Origin: Actinomycetota bacterium
Lineage (GTDB): Bacteria; Actinomycetota; Actinomycetes; Nanopelagicales; Nanopelagicaceae
Assembly: GCA_026392695.1 (NCBI GenBank)
Contig: JAPLBP010000073.1
Coordinates: 1-50,046 of the forward strand
Reading direction: 5' to 3'
DNA: 50,046 nucleotides
Below the pieces are notes generated by a model, which saw only the letters and a program-made list of their open reading frames with translations, was not told where the DNA came from and searched no databases. Positions within the stretch are counted from its first letter, which is position 1. Each line of letters begins with the position of its first letter. Below are positions 26,709 to 35,634 of the stretch, one piece after another. The position numbers were made by a program, and so were the translations under genes.

Positions 26709-26751
26709 CAAAAAACGATGAGATAGCGTTACAAAATCTGCAACACCTGCT

Positions 26752-28236
26752 TTAGGAGTTTTGAGGGAAACCTAAATTGATTCCGCCGTGGCTTGGATCA
26801 AGCCATCGACTCGTGACAACTTTTCCACGCGTGAAGAATTGAACACCTTCAGTGCCATGGGCATGTGAATCACCAAAGAGTGAATTCTTCCATCCGCCAA
26901 ATGAGAAATATGCCATGGGGACCGGGATAGGAACATTGATTCCCACCATTCCGACTTCTACTTCATTTTGATATCGACGAGCTGCGCCGCCATCATTTGT
27001 AAATATTGCCGTTCCGTTTCCATACATGTGACTATTTACAAGATTAAGTGCTTCGTCATAACTCTTAACGCGAATAACACTTAGTACAGGCCCAAAAATT
27101 TCTTCTTTATATATGGACATCTCAGGAGTTACGTTGTCGAAAAGAGTTGGTCCCAACCAAAAACCATCGCCAGCAACCTCCACTCCACGTCCATCAACAA
27201 CGAGGGTTGCTCCCGCTTTCATTCCAGCTTCAATATACGACGCCACTTTGTCGCGATGCACTTTGGTAACCAAGGGACCCATATCCGCGCCTTGAGTTCC
27301 GTCTCCAGTTTTGAGGCCGGCCATTCGCTTGGTGATTTTCGCAATTAATTCATCTGCAACTGGTTCGACTGCAACAACCACAGAAATGGCCATGCAGCGC
27401 TCTCCCGCAGAACCAAATCCCGCATTAATCGCAGAATCCGCAGTGAGTTCAAGATCGGCGTCTGGCAAAACGACCATGTGATTCTTCGCACCGCCCAGTG
27501 CCTGAATGCGCTTGCCAGCCTTTGTTCCATTTTCATAGACATATCTCGCGATTGGAGTGGACCCAACAAATGAAACCGCTTTGATCCCAGGATGAACTAG
27601 GAGCGCGTCCACTGCTTCCTTATCTCCATGAACAACATTGAATACGCCGTCGGGTAGTCCGGCTTCTTTCCAAAGTTTCGCCAAGAACATCGCAGCGCTT
27701 GGATCCTTTTCAGATGGCTTAACAATTACTGAATTTCCAGTAGCAATAGCGATTGGGAAAAACCACATAGGAACCATCGCTGGAAAGTTAAACGGTGAAA
27801 TAATCGCAACAGGCCCAAGAGGTTGACGAATCGAATACACGTCCACACCTGTGGAGACTTCCTCTGAGAATCCGCCTTTGAGTAAATGTGGAATACCACA
27901 TGCAAATTCAACTACTTCAAGGCCACGTGTTACCTCACCAGCAGCATCAGAAAGTACTTTGCCATGCTCTGCTGTGATTAGTGCTGCAATCTTCTCCTTA
28001 TTGACATTGACGAGTTCACGAAAAGCAAAAAGCACTTGCACTCGCTTTGTCAGCGAACTATGACGCCAAGAATCAAAAGCTTGAGCTGCAACTTTCACGG
28101 CGGCATCAATTCGCGCGCTATCGGCGAAATCAACTTTGCCCGTTATGTGACCTGTTGCAGGATTGTAAATATCGCCTTGTCGCTCGGCGGTGTCACTCAC
28201 TTCTGAGCCATTAATCCAATGTTTTACGTGATTCAT
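26752..28236 (-). CDS. mmsA: methylmalonate/malonate-semialdehyde dehydrogenase (CoA-acylating)
   Basis: 494 residues, normal for the family. N-terminal HWINGSEV, the SPFNFPAMVPMWFFPIAIATGN cofactor region, KPSEKDPSA, and the catalytic cysteine in GSAGERC281MAIS characterise CoA-dependent semialdehyde dehydrogenases rather than hydrolytic ALDHs. The reaction is (methyl)malonate semialdehyde + CoA + NAD+ to propionyl- or acetyl-CoA + CO2 + NADH. It diverges from an omega-aminotransferase gene across a 61-nt promoter region. Together they could convert beta-alanine or a related omega-amino acid to acetyl-CoA, an inference from adjacency. A leaderless -10 (TAACCT) lies 6 nt before the ATG. Confidence 0.92.
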   Translation of the reverse strand: MNHVKHWINGSEVSDTAERQGDIYNPATGHITGKVDFADSARIDAAVKVAAQAFDSWRHSSLTKRVQVLFAFRELVNVNKEKIAALITAEHGKVLSDAAGEVTRGLEVVEFACGIPHLLKGGFSEEVSTGVDVYSIRQPLGPVAIISPFNFPAMVPMWFFPIAIATGNSVIVKPSEKDPSAAMFLAKLWKEAGLPDGVFNVVHGDKEAVDALLVHPGIKAVSFVGSTPIARYVYENGTKAGKRIQALGGAKNHMVVLPDADLELTADSAINAGFGSAGERCMAISVVVAVEPVADELIAKITKRMAGLKTGDGTQGADMGPLVTKVHRDKVASYIEAGMKAGATLVVDGRGVEVAGDGFWLGPTLFDNVTPEMSIYKEEIFGPVLSVIRVKSYDEALNLVNSHMYGNGTAIFTNDGGAARRYQNEVEVGMVGINVPIPVPMAYFSFGGWKNSLFGDSHAHGTEGVQFFTRGKVVTSRWLDPSHGGINLGFPQNS

Positions 28237-28242
28237 AGCCCG

Positions 28243-28248
28243 AGGTTA
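28243..28248 (-). promoter_or_regulatory. leaderless -10 hexamer before mmsA
   Basis: Reverse-strand TAACCT, 6 nt, then the ATG at 28236. Confidence 0.45.
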
Positions 28249-28297
28249 CTTCATCGCGTTAGGATGACGCTACTTCGTCTTTTGAAAGGGATGTGTC

Positions 28298-29647
28298 GTG
28301 GAATCGCCCATTAATGACCCAGCAGCAGGGGCGGCCGTCTACGCCGCTGATCGCGAAAATGTATTTCACTCTTGGTCTGCGCAAGCCCAGATTGCTCCAA
28401 TACCAGTAGCGGGTGCATCCGGTTCATACTTTTGGGACTACTCGGGAAAAACCTATTTAGACTTTTCATGTCAATTAGTTTTCACCAACATCGGGCATCA
28501 GCATCCAAAAGTTGTTAAAGCAATTCAGGAGCAAGCCGCAATTCTTACAACGATCGCTCCACAACATGCCAACGTCGCGCGAAATGAAGCCGCTAAACGC
28601 ATTATTGAACTGGCCGGTGAGCCATTCAAGAAAGTCTTCTTTACAAACGCTGGCGCGGACGCTGTCGAAAATGCGATTCGCATGGCTAGAGGGCACACTC
28701 ATCGCCATAAAATTCTTTCTACTTACAGGTCGTACCACGGCAATACGGGTTCAGCTATAAATTCCACGGGCGACCCACGACGTTTCCCAAACGAATTCAG
28801 CTTTGGGCACGTCCATTTCTGGGGTCCATATCTTTATCGCTCTGCATTCTGGGCTGAGAATGAAGCACAGGAATGTCAGCGCGCACTTGAGCACTTAGAA
28901 CAGACGATTATTTTTGAAGGACCAAAGACGATTGCCGCAATTCTTCTTGAAAGTGTCCCAGGTACGGCTGGAATTCTCGTTCCACCTGCCGGCTACCTCG
29001 ACGGCGTTCGCGCACTCTGCGATAAGTACGGAATTCTTTGGATCGCAGACGAAGTAATGGCTGGCTTTGGTCGCACTGGTAAATGGTTTGCTTTCGAGCA
29101 TTCCAAGTCGGTTCCGGACTTAATCGTTTTCGCTAAGGGAGTAACTTCGGGTTATGTCCCATTGGGCGGCATCGTTATTCGCGATGAAATAGCAAAAACC
29201 TTCGATGATCGCGTTTTCCCTGGTGGACTCACTTACTCTGGCCATCCATTAGCTTGCGCAACTGCTGTGGCAACGATCGATGCCATGAAAGAGGAGAAGA
29301 TTGTCGAAAATGCGGCGCACATCGGCAAGACAATTCTTGGTCCGGGACTTCACGAACTTGCAAAGAAGCACCAAGTAATTGGCGATATTCGTGGAGTAGG
29401 CGTCTTCTGGGGAATGGATATTGTGACCAACCGCGAAGCACGCACCCCAATCGCCCCATACGGTGGGTCCAGTCCTGAGATGAATGAATTGGTTAACGCC
29501 TGTAAGGCAAATGGCCTTATGCCATTCCCTAACTTCAATCGCCTTCACATGACACCACCTTGCAATATAAACGAAGCCGACGCGAAGTTGGGTCTTGAAC
29601 TTCTGGATAAGTCGTTGGCGGAAATTGGCAAGCACTACAAGGACTAA
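28298..29647 (+). CDS. class III omega-aminotransferase (PLP-dependent)
   Basis: 449 residues. Motifs are FTNAGADAVENAIRMAR near 116-132, the YRSYHGNTGSA PLP-phosphate region, IADEVMAGFGRTGKWFAFEH (Asp binding the pyridine nitrogen) and the PLP lysine in VFAKGVTSGYVPLGG near 275-290. The family includes beta-alanine, GABA and taurine-pyruvate aminotransferases. The divergent mmsA suggests that malonate semialdehyde is the product, hence beta-alanine as donor, but this is inference. The GTG start at 28298 has GAAAGGG 7 nt upstream. The gene is followed 2 nt later by a GNAT gene, so the two are probably cotranscribed. Confidence 0.9.
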   Translation: MESPINDPAAGAAVYAADRENVFHSWSAQAQIAPIPVAGASGSYFWDYSGKTYLDFSCQLVFTNIGHQHPKVVKAIQEQAAILTTIAPQHANVARNEAAKRIIELAGEPFKKVFFTNAGADAVENAIRMARGHTHRHKILSTYRSYHGNTGSAINSTGDPRRFPNEFSFGHVHFWGPYLYRSAFWAENEAQECQRALEHLEQTIIFEGPKTIAAILLESVPGTAGILVPPAGYLDGVRALCDKYGILWIADEVMAGFGRTGKWFAFEHSKSVPDLIVFAKGVTSGYVPLGGIVIRDEIAKTFDDRVFPGGLTYSGHPLACATAVATIDAMKEEKIVENAAHIGKTILGPGLHELAKKHQVIGDIRGVGVFWGMDIVTNREARTPIAPYGGSSPEMNELVNACKANGLMPFPNFNRLHMTPPCNINEADAKLGLELLDKSLAEIGKHYKD

Positions 29648-29649
29648 CT

Positions 29650-30189
29650 GTGTCCATTGAAATTCGTGTACTCACCGCAGCAGAAATGGAAAAACTGCTG
29701 CCAAGATTTGCGGAGATTCTCTGTGAGTCCGTCCTCAGCGGAGCCTCAATGCACTTTCTTGCGGATATCACTCAAGAGTCGGCTAAAGATTTCTGGCGAG
29801 GGGTTCTGGAGAAAGCCCAAAGCAATTCCGTACGCGTTCTCGGAGCCTTCGTTGAGGGAGTGCTTGCAGGCACTGTCACGCTAGTTCTAGACACTCCACC
29901 CAACCAACAACATCGGGCCGATGTTTCCAAACTTCTTGTAAGTTCCCAGTATCGGCGTCGAGGAATTGCTCGAGCTCTAATGTCCGAGTTAGAGAACGTG
30001 GCGCAAGAGGCAAAAAGAAGGCTTCTTGTACTCGATACTGGCAGCGGATCAGGGGCTGAATTCCTTTATCTCGAATTAGGCTGGATAAAAGTTGGGGAGA
30101 TCCCCCGATACTCGTTAGAAATGAATGGCGAACTTTTAGCGAGCTCATATTTCTATAAAGAATTAACTTCTCCTAATGAGTCAGCGTAA
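29650..30189 (+). CDS. GNAT-family N-acetyltransferase
   Basis: 179 residues with the GNAT core. The acetyl-CoA pyrophosphate loop is SSQYRRRGIARALM (Q/RxxGxG/A type) near 97-110, preceded by LAGTVTLVLDT and followed by LLVLDTGSGSGAEFLYLELGW. The acceptor is not predictable. The closest general resemblance is to small antibiotic- or amino-acid-acetylating GNATs. It begins at a GTG two bases after the aminotransferase stop, implying coupled translation in one transcript. Possible roles include acetylating the amine substrate of the neighbouring enzyme, but nothing in the sequence shows that. Confidence 0.85.
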   Translation: MSIEIRVLTAAEMEKLLPRFAEILCESVLSGASMHFLADITQESAKDFWRGVLEKAQSNSVRVLGAFVEGVLAGTVTLVLDTPPNQQHRADVSKLLVSSQYRRRGIARALMSELENVAQEAKRRLLVLDTGSGSGAEFLYLELGWIKVGEIPRYSLEMNGELLASSYFYKELTSPNESA

Positions 30190-30233
30190 CTTTAGATAGG
30201 CCAACTGGAGCGTCCGGGTCAAGGCCCGACTTA

Positions 30234-30485
30234 ATGGCACATCCAAGAACGAAGCGTTGCAGTGAAATCGCGTCAGATGAGCTACGACGGCACTTGGTCT
30301 GCAATAAAAGATTATTGGGAAGAACTTATAGAGATCAGTTACATGGAACAAGAACAATCGTTTTTGCGTTACTCAGTGATAAGAAATATGTTGTCGCGTA
30401 CCTTGACTTGAAGGATGATCACTACTCTGCGTGGTCATTAAGAACGGCAAGGATTACTTCACAAATTCCAAACGTTAGGAGATAA
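30234..30485 (+). CDS. unidentified 83-residue ORF, possibly part of a small two-gene module or a degraded gene
   Basis: Open for 84 codons, starting at an ATG without a good ribosome binding site. The C-terminal half (RTIVFALLSDKKYVVAYLDLKDDHYSAW) has protein-like character, but other frames compete: a 49-residue frame at 30262-30411 and a short open tail in the third frame at 30419-30478. This may therefore be a decayed or frameshifted gene. It ends 6 nt before the 56-residue ORF, a spacing typical of toxin-antitoxin pairs. I recognise no domain, so neither role is assigned. Confidence is low. Confidence 0.3.
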   Translation: MAHPRTKRCSEIASDELRRHLVCNKRLLGRTYRDQLHGTRTIVFALLSDKKYVVAYLDLKDDHYSAWSLRTARITSQIPNVRR

Positions 30486-30491
30486 TTGATC

Positions 30492-30662
30492 ATGGCTAAA
30501 AGACTTGATGCAATACGGACTGAAGCAGACAGAATTAGAGATGATGCCCGCGATCCTCTATTGAAAATGCTTGATGACGCCGACGTGAGCATGCAGGAAA
30601 TCTTCGATAAAATGGGTTGGGAACCAATTCCAGCTGACTTACTCGAAAGAAGCGAAAAGTAA
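30492..30662 (+). CDS. unidentified 56-residue acidic protein
   Basis: Too short for the track. It runs from ATG 30492 to TAA 30662 with AGGAG 10 nt upstream; a TTG at 30486 in the same frame is 4 nt from the AGGAG and is an alternative start. The protein is helical-looking and charged (RLDAIRTEADRIRDDARD, then LLKMLDDADVSMQEIFDKMGWEP). I see no cysteine motif or membrane segment. Size, charge and position after another small ORF resemble an antitoxin or small regulatory protein. It is followed by a weak inverted repeat and then the convergent ychF gene. Confidence 0.5.
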   Translation: MAKRLDAIRTEADRIRDDARDPLLKMLDDADVSMQEIFDKMGWEPIPADLLERSEK

Positions 30663-30681
30663 GTCAGCGACTTCGCTCCGA

Positions 30682-31755
30682 CTAAACGTTAAATCTAAAC
30701 TCCACCACGTCGCCATCATGCATGACATATTCCTTGCCTTCCATGCGAACTTTTCCTTTTGCCTTTGCTTCGGACATGGAACCGCAGGAAACTAAATCGT
30801 CAAAAGAAACAACTTCTGCCTTAATAAATCCCTTTTGAAAATCTGTGTGAATGACGCCAGCGGCCATGGGTGCGGTATCGCCTTTATGAATAGTCCAGGC
30901 GCGCGCCTCTTTAGGACCGGCAGTGAGATAGGTCTGCAAACCCAGAGTTCTAAACCCAACGTGAGCTAACGTCGCCAAACCTGGTTCTTCTAATCCAATC
31001 GATTGAAGAAGTTCGAGTGCATCTTCATCGCTCAATTCAGCAAGTTCTGATTCAGTCTTAGCATCAAGGAAAATTGCTTCTGCTGGTGCGACAAGGTCGA
31101 TCAAGCTTTTACGCAAGACCGCATCATCGAGTTCGGCAGCGTCAACATTGAAAACATAAATAAATGGTTTAGCTGTCATGAGATGAAGTTCTGCGAGCGC
31201 TGATAAATCCACGTCGCTACCCGAAAGAGGCTTACCTGAATTAAGAACCTTTTCGGCCTTCTTTATTTCATCGACAACGCTCTGACGTTCTTTGTTGACG
31301 CGCGCTTCTTTTTCTATCCGAGGCAACGCTTTTTCAATCGTCTGAAGATCTGCCAGTGCCAATTCAGTATTAATAATTTCAAGATCACTGGCAGGATCGA
31401 CTCGCCCTTCAACATGGATAACGTCGCCATCGCTAAAGACTCGAATGACCTGACAGATAGCATCGGTCTCACGGATGTTGGCAAGGAATTGATTGCCAAG
31501 ACCTTCACCGACTGATGCGCCTTTCACAATGCCGGCAATGTCCACGAAAGAGACAACGGCTGGTAGAAGTTTCTGGGAACCAAAGATCTCGGCCAGGACG
31601 GCTAGGCGTGGATCAGGCACCCCAACCACGCCAATATTGGGCTCAATTGTGGCGAATGGATAGTTGGCCGCCAGGACGTTGTTCTTGGTCAAAGCGTTAA
31701 AAAGGGTGGATTTACCCACGTTTGGCATACCGACGATTCCGATAGAGAGGCTCAC
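30682..31755 (-). CDS. ychF: redox-regulated ATPase YchF (Obg-HflX family)
   Basis: 357 residues. P-loop GMPNVGKST at 9-17, G2/G3 FATIEPNIGVV and FVDIAGIVKGAS, a coiled-coil insertion near 130-180, and a C-terminal TGS domain (LQTYLTAGPKEARAWTIHKGDTAPMAAGVIH). G4 is the ATP-preferring variant (VFNVDAAE) rather than NKxD, as in YchF/OLA1. It is a ribosome-associated ATPase. The start codon is GTG at 31755; a TAGGCT lies 9 nt upstream. It diverges from the broken rmuC gene across about 50 nt. The highly conserved length and motif set leave no doubt about identity. Confidence 0.95.
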   Translation of the reverse strand: MSLSIGIVGMPNVGKSTLFNALTKNNVLAANYPFATIEPNIGVVGVPDPRLAVLAEIFGSQKLLPAVVSFVDIAGIVKGASVGEGLGNQFLANIRETDAICQVIRVFSDGDVIHVEGRVDPASDLEIINTELALADLQTIEKALPRIEKEARVNKERQSVVDEIKKAEKVLNSGKPLSGSDVDLSALAELHLMTAKPFIYVFNVDAAELDDAVLRKSLIDLVAPAEAIFLDAKTESELAELSDEDALELLQSIGLEEPGLATLAHVGFRTLGLQTYLTAGPKEARAWTIHKGDTAPMAAGVIHTDFQKGFIKAEVVSFDDLVSCGSMSEAKAKGKVRMEGKEYVMHDGDVVEFRFNV

Positions 31756-31806
31756 AAGGAGTAGAGCCTACGGGGCTTCGTCAGTGGTTACTGCCACGAT
31801 AGGAGC

Positions 31807-32851
31807 ATGAGCACTTCTTTAGGCGTAATTCTTGGTCTCCTAGTCGGGGCAGCCATCGGATTCTTGATGGCGCGAGTGCGAGGGGCGGGCTCGGATGCTG
31901 AATTGAAGGCAGCACGAGGCTCAATCACGTCCCTCGAAAAGCAAATCGCGACCATGCAAGGAGCGCAGACCGAGACAACTCGTCTGGCTAGCGAACTCGA
32001 AGCAATGAAGAAATCCGTTGAAACACTCTCGGCTCAAGCTCGTGAAGCGGATCGAAGTCGCATAAAGGCCGAGGAAGATATCCGCAAAGACCTCACCTAT
32101 ATGTCCACGACAAATAAGTCTCTACTTGAAGAGACGACAAAGATAGCTGGGGCACTTTCCAGCTCTCAAACTCGCGGAAAACATTTCACTTCCGGGATCG
32201 AGTGTTCTCTTTATTGACTCGAAATTTCCCTTCGAGAGAATTTTGCAGGCATTTGATACTCACGATGAAAGTGAACGCGAACTCCTTGTGCAGGAACATG
32301 CAAAAGATTTACTCAAGCACGTTGACGCTCTCGCTAAACGGGGTTACGCGGACAAAGAATCCTCGCCAAACTTTGTGGTTCTTTTTGCACCGTTTGAATC
32401 AATCTTGACCGAAGCACTTCGTGTGGACTCTCGATTGCTGGAAAAGGCATTTGCAAAAGGAGTCACTATTGCTACACCCACAACAATGATGGCCTTGCTA
32501 CGCACGGTGGGATATATATTCAGTAGAAATCGCCTTGCTGAGAGCGCAACGGAAATTCAAGAGTTAGCAGGAACATTCTTGAAAAACGTTGCATCACTTC
32601 ATGTCAAAATCGTCACCGTTGGCGATCGACTGAAGAGCACCTTAAAGGCGTACAACGAGATGATCCCGACGGCTGAAAGCACCGTCCTGAGTCCTGCCAA
32701 GAAAATTGTGAACCTGGGCGTGTCAGGGGATACCAGTAAACTAAAGGCAATTCCGGAGATCTCTGAAAATGTACGAACTCTCAAGAGCAACCTTGCTCTG
32801 GACGCTCCGGATGATTTTATTGATGCTGAAGAGTTAGTGGACGAGGAGTAA
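31807..32851 (+). pseudogene. rmuC: rmuC-like DNA recombination protein gene, broken by internal deletion and frameshift
   Basis: ORF1 (31807-32217) encodes an N-terminal membrane anchor (LGVILGLLVGAAIGFLMA), a long coiled coil (residues 30-115) and the RmuC motif SSSQTRGK, then shifts out of frame. The other frame picks up near 32189 with LPGSSVLFIDSKFPFE, the core sheet of the RmuC nuclease-like domain, and runs to 32851. In intact RmuC about 50-60 residues (including the WGE motif) separate the two points; they are missing. So there is a deletion of unknown length with frame change around 32176-32189. AGGAG precedes the ATG. Function in life: limits DNA inversions and handles recombination intermediates. 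An assembly artefact is the main alternative. Confidence 0.8.
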
Positions 32852-32853
32852 AG

Positions 32854-33264
32854 ATGAGCGCGCAAACTGAGATCAAGAAACCTTCAGTGAAGGTTGGGCT
32901 TACAAAGCAAGGCGTAGCCATCCTTCAAAGTCTCTTCATCACCCTTGTCGTTGTTCTTGAAATCCTTGTGCGCCATGGTGTGGGTGCCATAAGCGGCGTC
33001 GCAATTTGCATCGCAACCATTGGATCTGTTCGTTTTGGTCGCCTCGGAACCGAGTATGTATCGGCTGCTACCGCTCCGTTGGCCTTCGCATTTGCAGCGA
33101 TCATCGGCATTACGGCTGTAGATGGTTTGCACTTCTCAAAATTGGGTGTCGATCTTGTCGCGGCTCTTGCTAGTGCCGCTCCTTACCTCTTGCTCAGTGC
33201 AACTTATGGATGGCTAAATTTCCTAAAGTCACGCCGAACGAAGAGATCGGCTGTCACTAAATAA
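32854..33264 (+). CDS. DUF6542-like membrane protein
   Basis: 136 residues with three to four hydrophobic segments (about 25-45, 50-65, 70-90, 100-120) and a basic C-terminus (RRTKRSAVTK). Overall pattern and closeness to ychF fit the actinobacterial DUF6542 membrane family found beside ychF, though I assign it by context and general look only. GAGGAG precedes the ATG, which lies 2 nt after the end of the rmuC reading frame, so the two are coupled. Its end overlaps the converging CoA-disulfide reductase gene by eight bases. Function unknown. Confidence 0.6.
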   Translation: MSAQTEIKKPSVKVGLTKQGVAILQSLFITLVVVLEILVRHGVGAISGVAICIATIGSVRFGRLGTEYVSAATAPLAFAFAAIIGITAVDGLHFSKLGVDLVAALASAAPYLLLSATYGWLNFLKSRRTKRSAVTK

Positions 33265-34897
33265 GTACTGAACTAAAGGCGGCAGGTGAATGGAGCCACG
33301 TGAGATAACCACCATCCAAATTAACAACATTGAATCCCAAATCTTTTAGAAGCAAGCTCGCGCTGTGACCTCGTACTCCTACTTGGCAACTGACGACAAC
33401 ATCCTTCGTATCGATTTCACCAAAGCGCTCTCTCAATTCATCAATCGGAATATTCACTGAGCGAGGTATTGAGCCGGCCTCACATTCACTCGCACTTCGA
33501 ACGTCCACAAGTGTGAAACCTCGATCAAGGTAAGTATCAATTTCATTCCATTGAATTACCGGACTCAGCCCTGAAAGCCTATTCTCTGCCACATATCCGA
33601 GCATATTTACTGGATCTTTGGCCGAACCAAATGGCGGTGCGTAGGCAAGTTCCAAATCAGCAAGTTCTGGAGCGGTAATCCCACCGCGCATCGCGGTAGC
33701 AATCACATCAATGCGCTTGTCGACGCCGGAGTGTCCGACTCCTTGCGCTCCCAAAATTTCGCCAGTGGTGGAATCAAAAAGCAATTTAAGTGCCATTGAC
33801 TCTGCACCTGGGTAGTAGCCCGCGTGCGAGGCCGGATGTGTATGGATAACCTGGAAAGATCTGCCTTGCGCACTAAGCCTGCGCTCATTCCATCCAGTTG
33901 CCGCAATGGTTAAAGAAAATACTTTCACGATGGAAGTTCCCATGGTCGCGACGGCTCGCACTTTCAATCCAAATATATGATCGGCTGCTACTCGTCCGTG
34001 TCGATTTGCAAGGTTCGCTAACGGCACAAGTGCAGCACTGCCATCGAGAGAGTCAGTCTTTTCCGCGGCATCGCCAACGGCATAAATATCGGAGTTACTC
34101 GTTCTATTGAACTCATCTACATGAATTCCTCCGCGCTCTCCAATAAGGAGTCCCGCACGTTGTGCCAATGAGATATCGGGACGCACACCCACAGCGAGTA
34201 TCACCAAATCAGCTGGGACTACTTCATGAGAGGCAAGTGTTACTGAAGTATCGCTAATTTCAATTGCACTTTCACCAAGATAAAGTGAAACTCCATTGCG
34301 AGCCATCTCCTCGGCCACCAAAGAAGCCATTTCTTCATCAAGAGGCGCCAGCAGCTGTGGTGTCGACTCTACTAATGATGTAGCTATGCCGCGCTCTCTC
34401 AAGTTTTCTGCAATTTCAACACCGATATAGCCTCCGCCAATTACTACGGCGTTTCGGGGTTGGAGGTTTACCTGAGCGACGATTCGTTCAACGTCTTCTA
34501 CAGTACGCAAGGTAAATGCGCGTTCAAAACCTTTTATCGGCGGAACGATGGGAGTTGCTCCAGGGCTCAAAATTAGTTTGTCGAAGGCAATCTCGCTCTC
34601 CTCGAGCGTTGCAAGATCCAGTACCTTCACCACTTTACGAATTGCATCAATTTCGAGGGCCTGGGTCAATACACGAACATCTAAGCGAAAACGTTTATGA
34701 AGAGATGTGGGGGTCTGAAGTAGCAGTGCGCTTTCCTCTTCAATAACACCACCCACATAATAAGGAAGCCCGCAGTTCGCGTACGAAACATGTCCACTTT
34801 TTTCCAGAACGATGATCTCGGCTTGTGCGTCTAGCCTTCGAGCACGGGTTGCTGCGGACATTCCGCCTGCAACCCCTCCAATTACTACTAACTTCAT
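33257..34897 (-). CDS. CoA-disulfide/persulfide reductase with C-terminal rhodanese domain
   Basis: 546 residues. N-terminal FAD motif (VIGGVAGGMSAATRARR), active-site Cys42 in SYANCGLPYY (the CoADR single-cysteine type), NAD(P) motif IGGGYIGVEIAE near 155 and YAVGDAAE. The C-terminal rhodanese domain starts around 450 and has its own active cysteine, C504-QVGVRG. Fused CoADR-rhodanese proteins reduce CoA persulfide or polysulfide. The start is the ATG at 34897, overlapping the rhodanese gene stop by four bases (ATGA); the longer track start overlaps more. It is the third gene of the CstR operon, so it likely removes reactive sulfur. Confidence 0.9.
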   Translation of the reverse strand: MKLVVIGGVAGGMSAATRARRLDAQAEIIVLEKSGHVSYANCGLPYYVGGVIEEESALLLQTPTSLHKRFRLDVRVLTQALEIDAIRKVVKVLDLATLEESEIAFDKLILSPGATPIVPPIKGFERAFTLRTVEDVERIVAQVNLQPRNAVVIGGGYIGVEIAENLRERGIATSLVESTPQLLAPLDEEMASLVAEEMARNGVSLYLGESAIEISDTSVTLASHEVVPADLVILAVGVRPDISLAQRAGLLIGERGGIHVDEFNRTSNSDIYAVGDAAEKTDSLDGSAALVPLANLANRHGRVAADHIFGLKVRAVATMGTSIVKVFSLTIAATGWNERRLSAQGRSFQVIHTHPASHAGYYPGAESMALKLLFDSTTGEILGAQGVGHSGVDKRIDVIATAMRGGITAPELADLELAYAPPFGSAKDPVNMLGYVAENRLSGLSPVIQWNEIDTYLDRGFTLVDVRSASECEAGSIPRSVNIPIDELRERFGEIDTKDVVVSCQVGVRGHSASLLLKDLGFNVVNLDGGYLTWLHSPAAFSSVLI

Positions 34898-35289
34898 GTT
34901 GTCCTCACTAGGGGTAGTCCCGAAGCCAGCCAAACTTGGATGCCGTCGGTTAAGTTATAGATTGACGTGAATTTCGTCTTTGCCATTTTTTCGGTGGCAA
35001 TGCCGGAACGGCGACCACTGTGGCAATAGACCGCGTAGGTTGTGGATTTATTGAGCTTTGCAATGTCGCTGTCGAAAGTTGCCGAATCGACATCAATATT
35101 GATGGCGCCCTTTATGTGGCCAGCGTTATATTCGTCAGGAGTTCGGACATCAATAGTGACAACTCCGGCAGTTTGAGATTTCGATTGAAAATCAGCGGGA
35201 CCCAAATTAGTAACCGATACAGTCTTTTCCCCACATGCGCTCAGCAAAAGCGCCGATACGAGAGCTACAAATAGAATTTTCTTTTTCAT
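34894..35289 (-). CDS. rhodanese-domain lipoprotein
   Basis: 131 residues. A lipoprotein signal (KKILFVALVSALLLSAC) places the lipid cysteine at 19, so the protein is attached to the outer face of the membrane. The rhodanese fold follows, with IDVRTPDEYNAGHI and the active loop C89-HSGRRS. It would transfer sulfane sulfur, for example thiosulfate or persulfide, outside the cytoplasm. It is the middle gene of a leftward operon: 3 nt after the CstR-like gene and overlapping the CoADR gene by four bases. The active-loop residues HSGRRS fit a thiosulfate/persulfide-type rather than arsenate-reductase pocket, an inference. Confidence 0.9.
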   Translation of the reverse strand: MKKKILFVALVSALLLSACGEKTVSVTNLGPADFQSKSQTAGVVTIDVRTPDEYNAGHIKGAINIDVDSATFDSDIAKLNKSTTYAVYCHSGRRSGIATEKMAKTKFTSIYNLTDGIQVWLASGLPLVRTT

Positions 35290-35292
35290 CGC

Positions 35293-35589
35293 CTATGCCA
35301 AACTCAGAAATAGTTTTTGAAGTTTCTCAGTAATAACTTCGGCATCTTCAGTTGGATCCTCGATACATGCCTTCAGATTCGCTGCTATCAAGGTAAAAGC
35401 AGCAGTGTTAATTGCTTTTCCAACGGCTGCCATTTGCATGACGATTTCTTCACATGTGCGTCCCTCATCGAGCATTCTGACAACGGCACCGAGCTGGCCA
35501 TGGGCACGCTTAAGACGCTTTGTTATGGCTTCTAGCTCATCCACGTCAGTAAGTACGTGGGTTGTCTTTGCCTTTGCTGATGTAGCCAT
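35293..35589 (-). CDS. cstR: CsoR/RcnR-family repressor, CstR (persulfide-sensing) type
   Basis: 98 residues with the DUF156 three-helix pattern (KRLKRAHGQLGAVVRMLDEGRTCEEIVMQM). Cysteines C46 and C75 occupy the two CsoR copper-cysteine positions, but the histidine ligand position four residues before C75 is Asn71. Loss of that histidine with both cysteines kept is the CstR pattern, which senses persulfides rather than Cu(I). GGAGG lies 5 nt before the ATG. The genes it precedes, rhodanese lipoprotein and CoADR-rhodanese, are typical CstR targets. A perfect palindromic operator lies about 45 bp upstream. Confidence 0.85.
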   Translation of the reverse strand: MATSAKAKTTHVLTDVDELEAITKRLKRAHGQLGAVVRMLDEGRTCEEIVMQMAAVGKAINTAAFTLIAANLKACIEDPTEDAEVITEKLQKLFLSLA

Positions 35590-35634
35590 AGCGCCTCCAA
35601 GAGCCTCATTTGGACTGTATGGCAGAACATTAGC

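Noticed and set aside
30262-30411. 49-residue GTG-start ORF overlapping the 83-residue one
   Set aside because: Protein-like but without a ribosome binding site and in competition with two other frames; no basis to prefer it.
30668-30695. AGTC-AGCG hairpin as a terminator between the small ORFs and ychF
   Set aside because: Stem is interrupted and has no U-tract on either strand.
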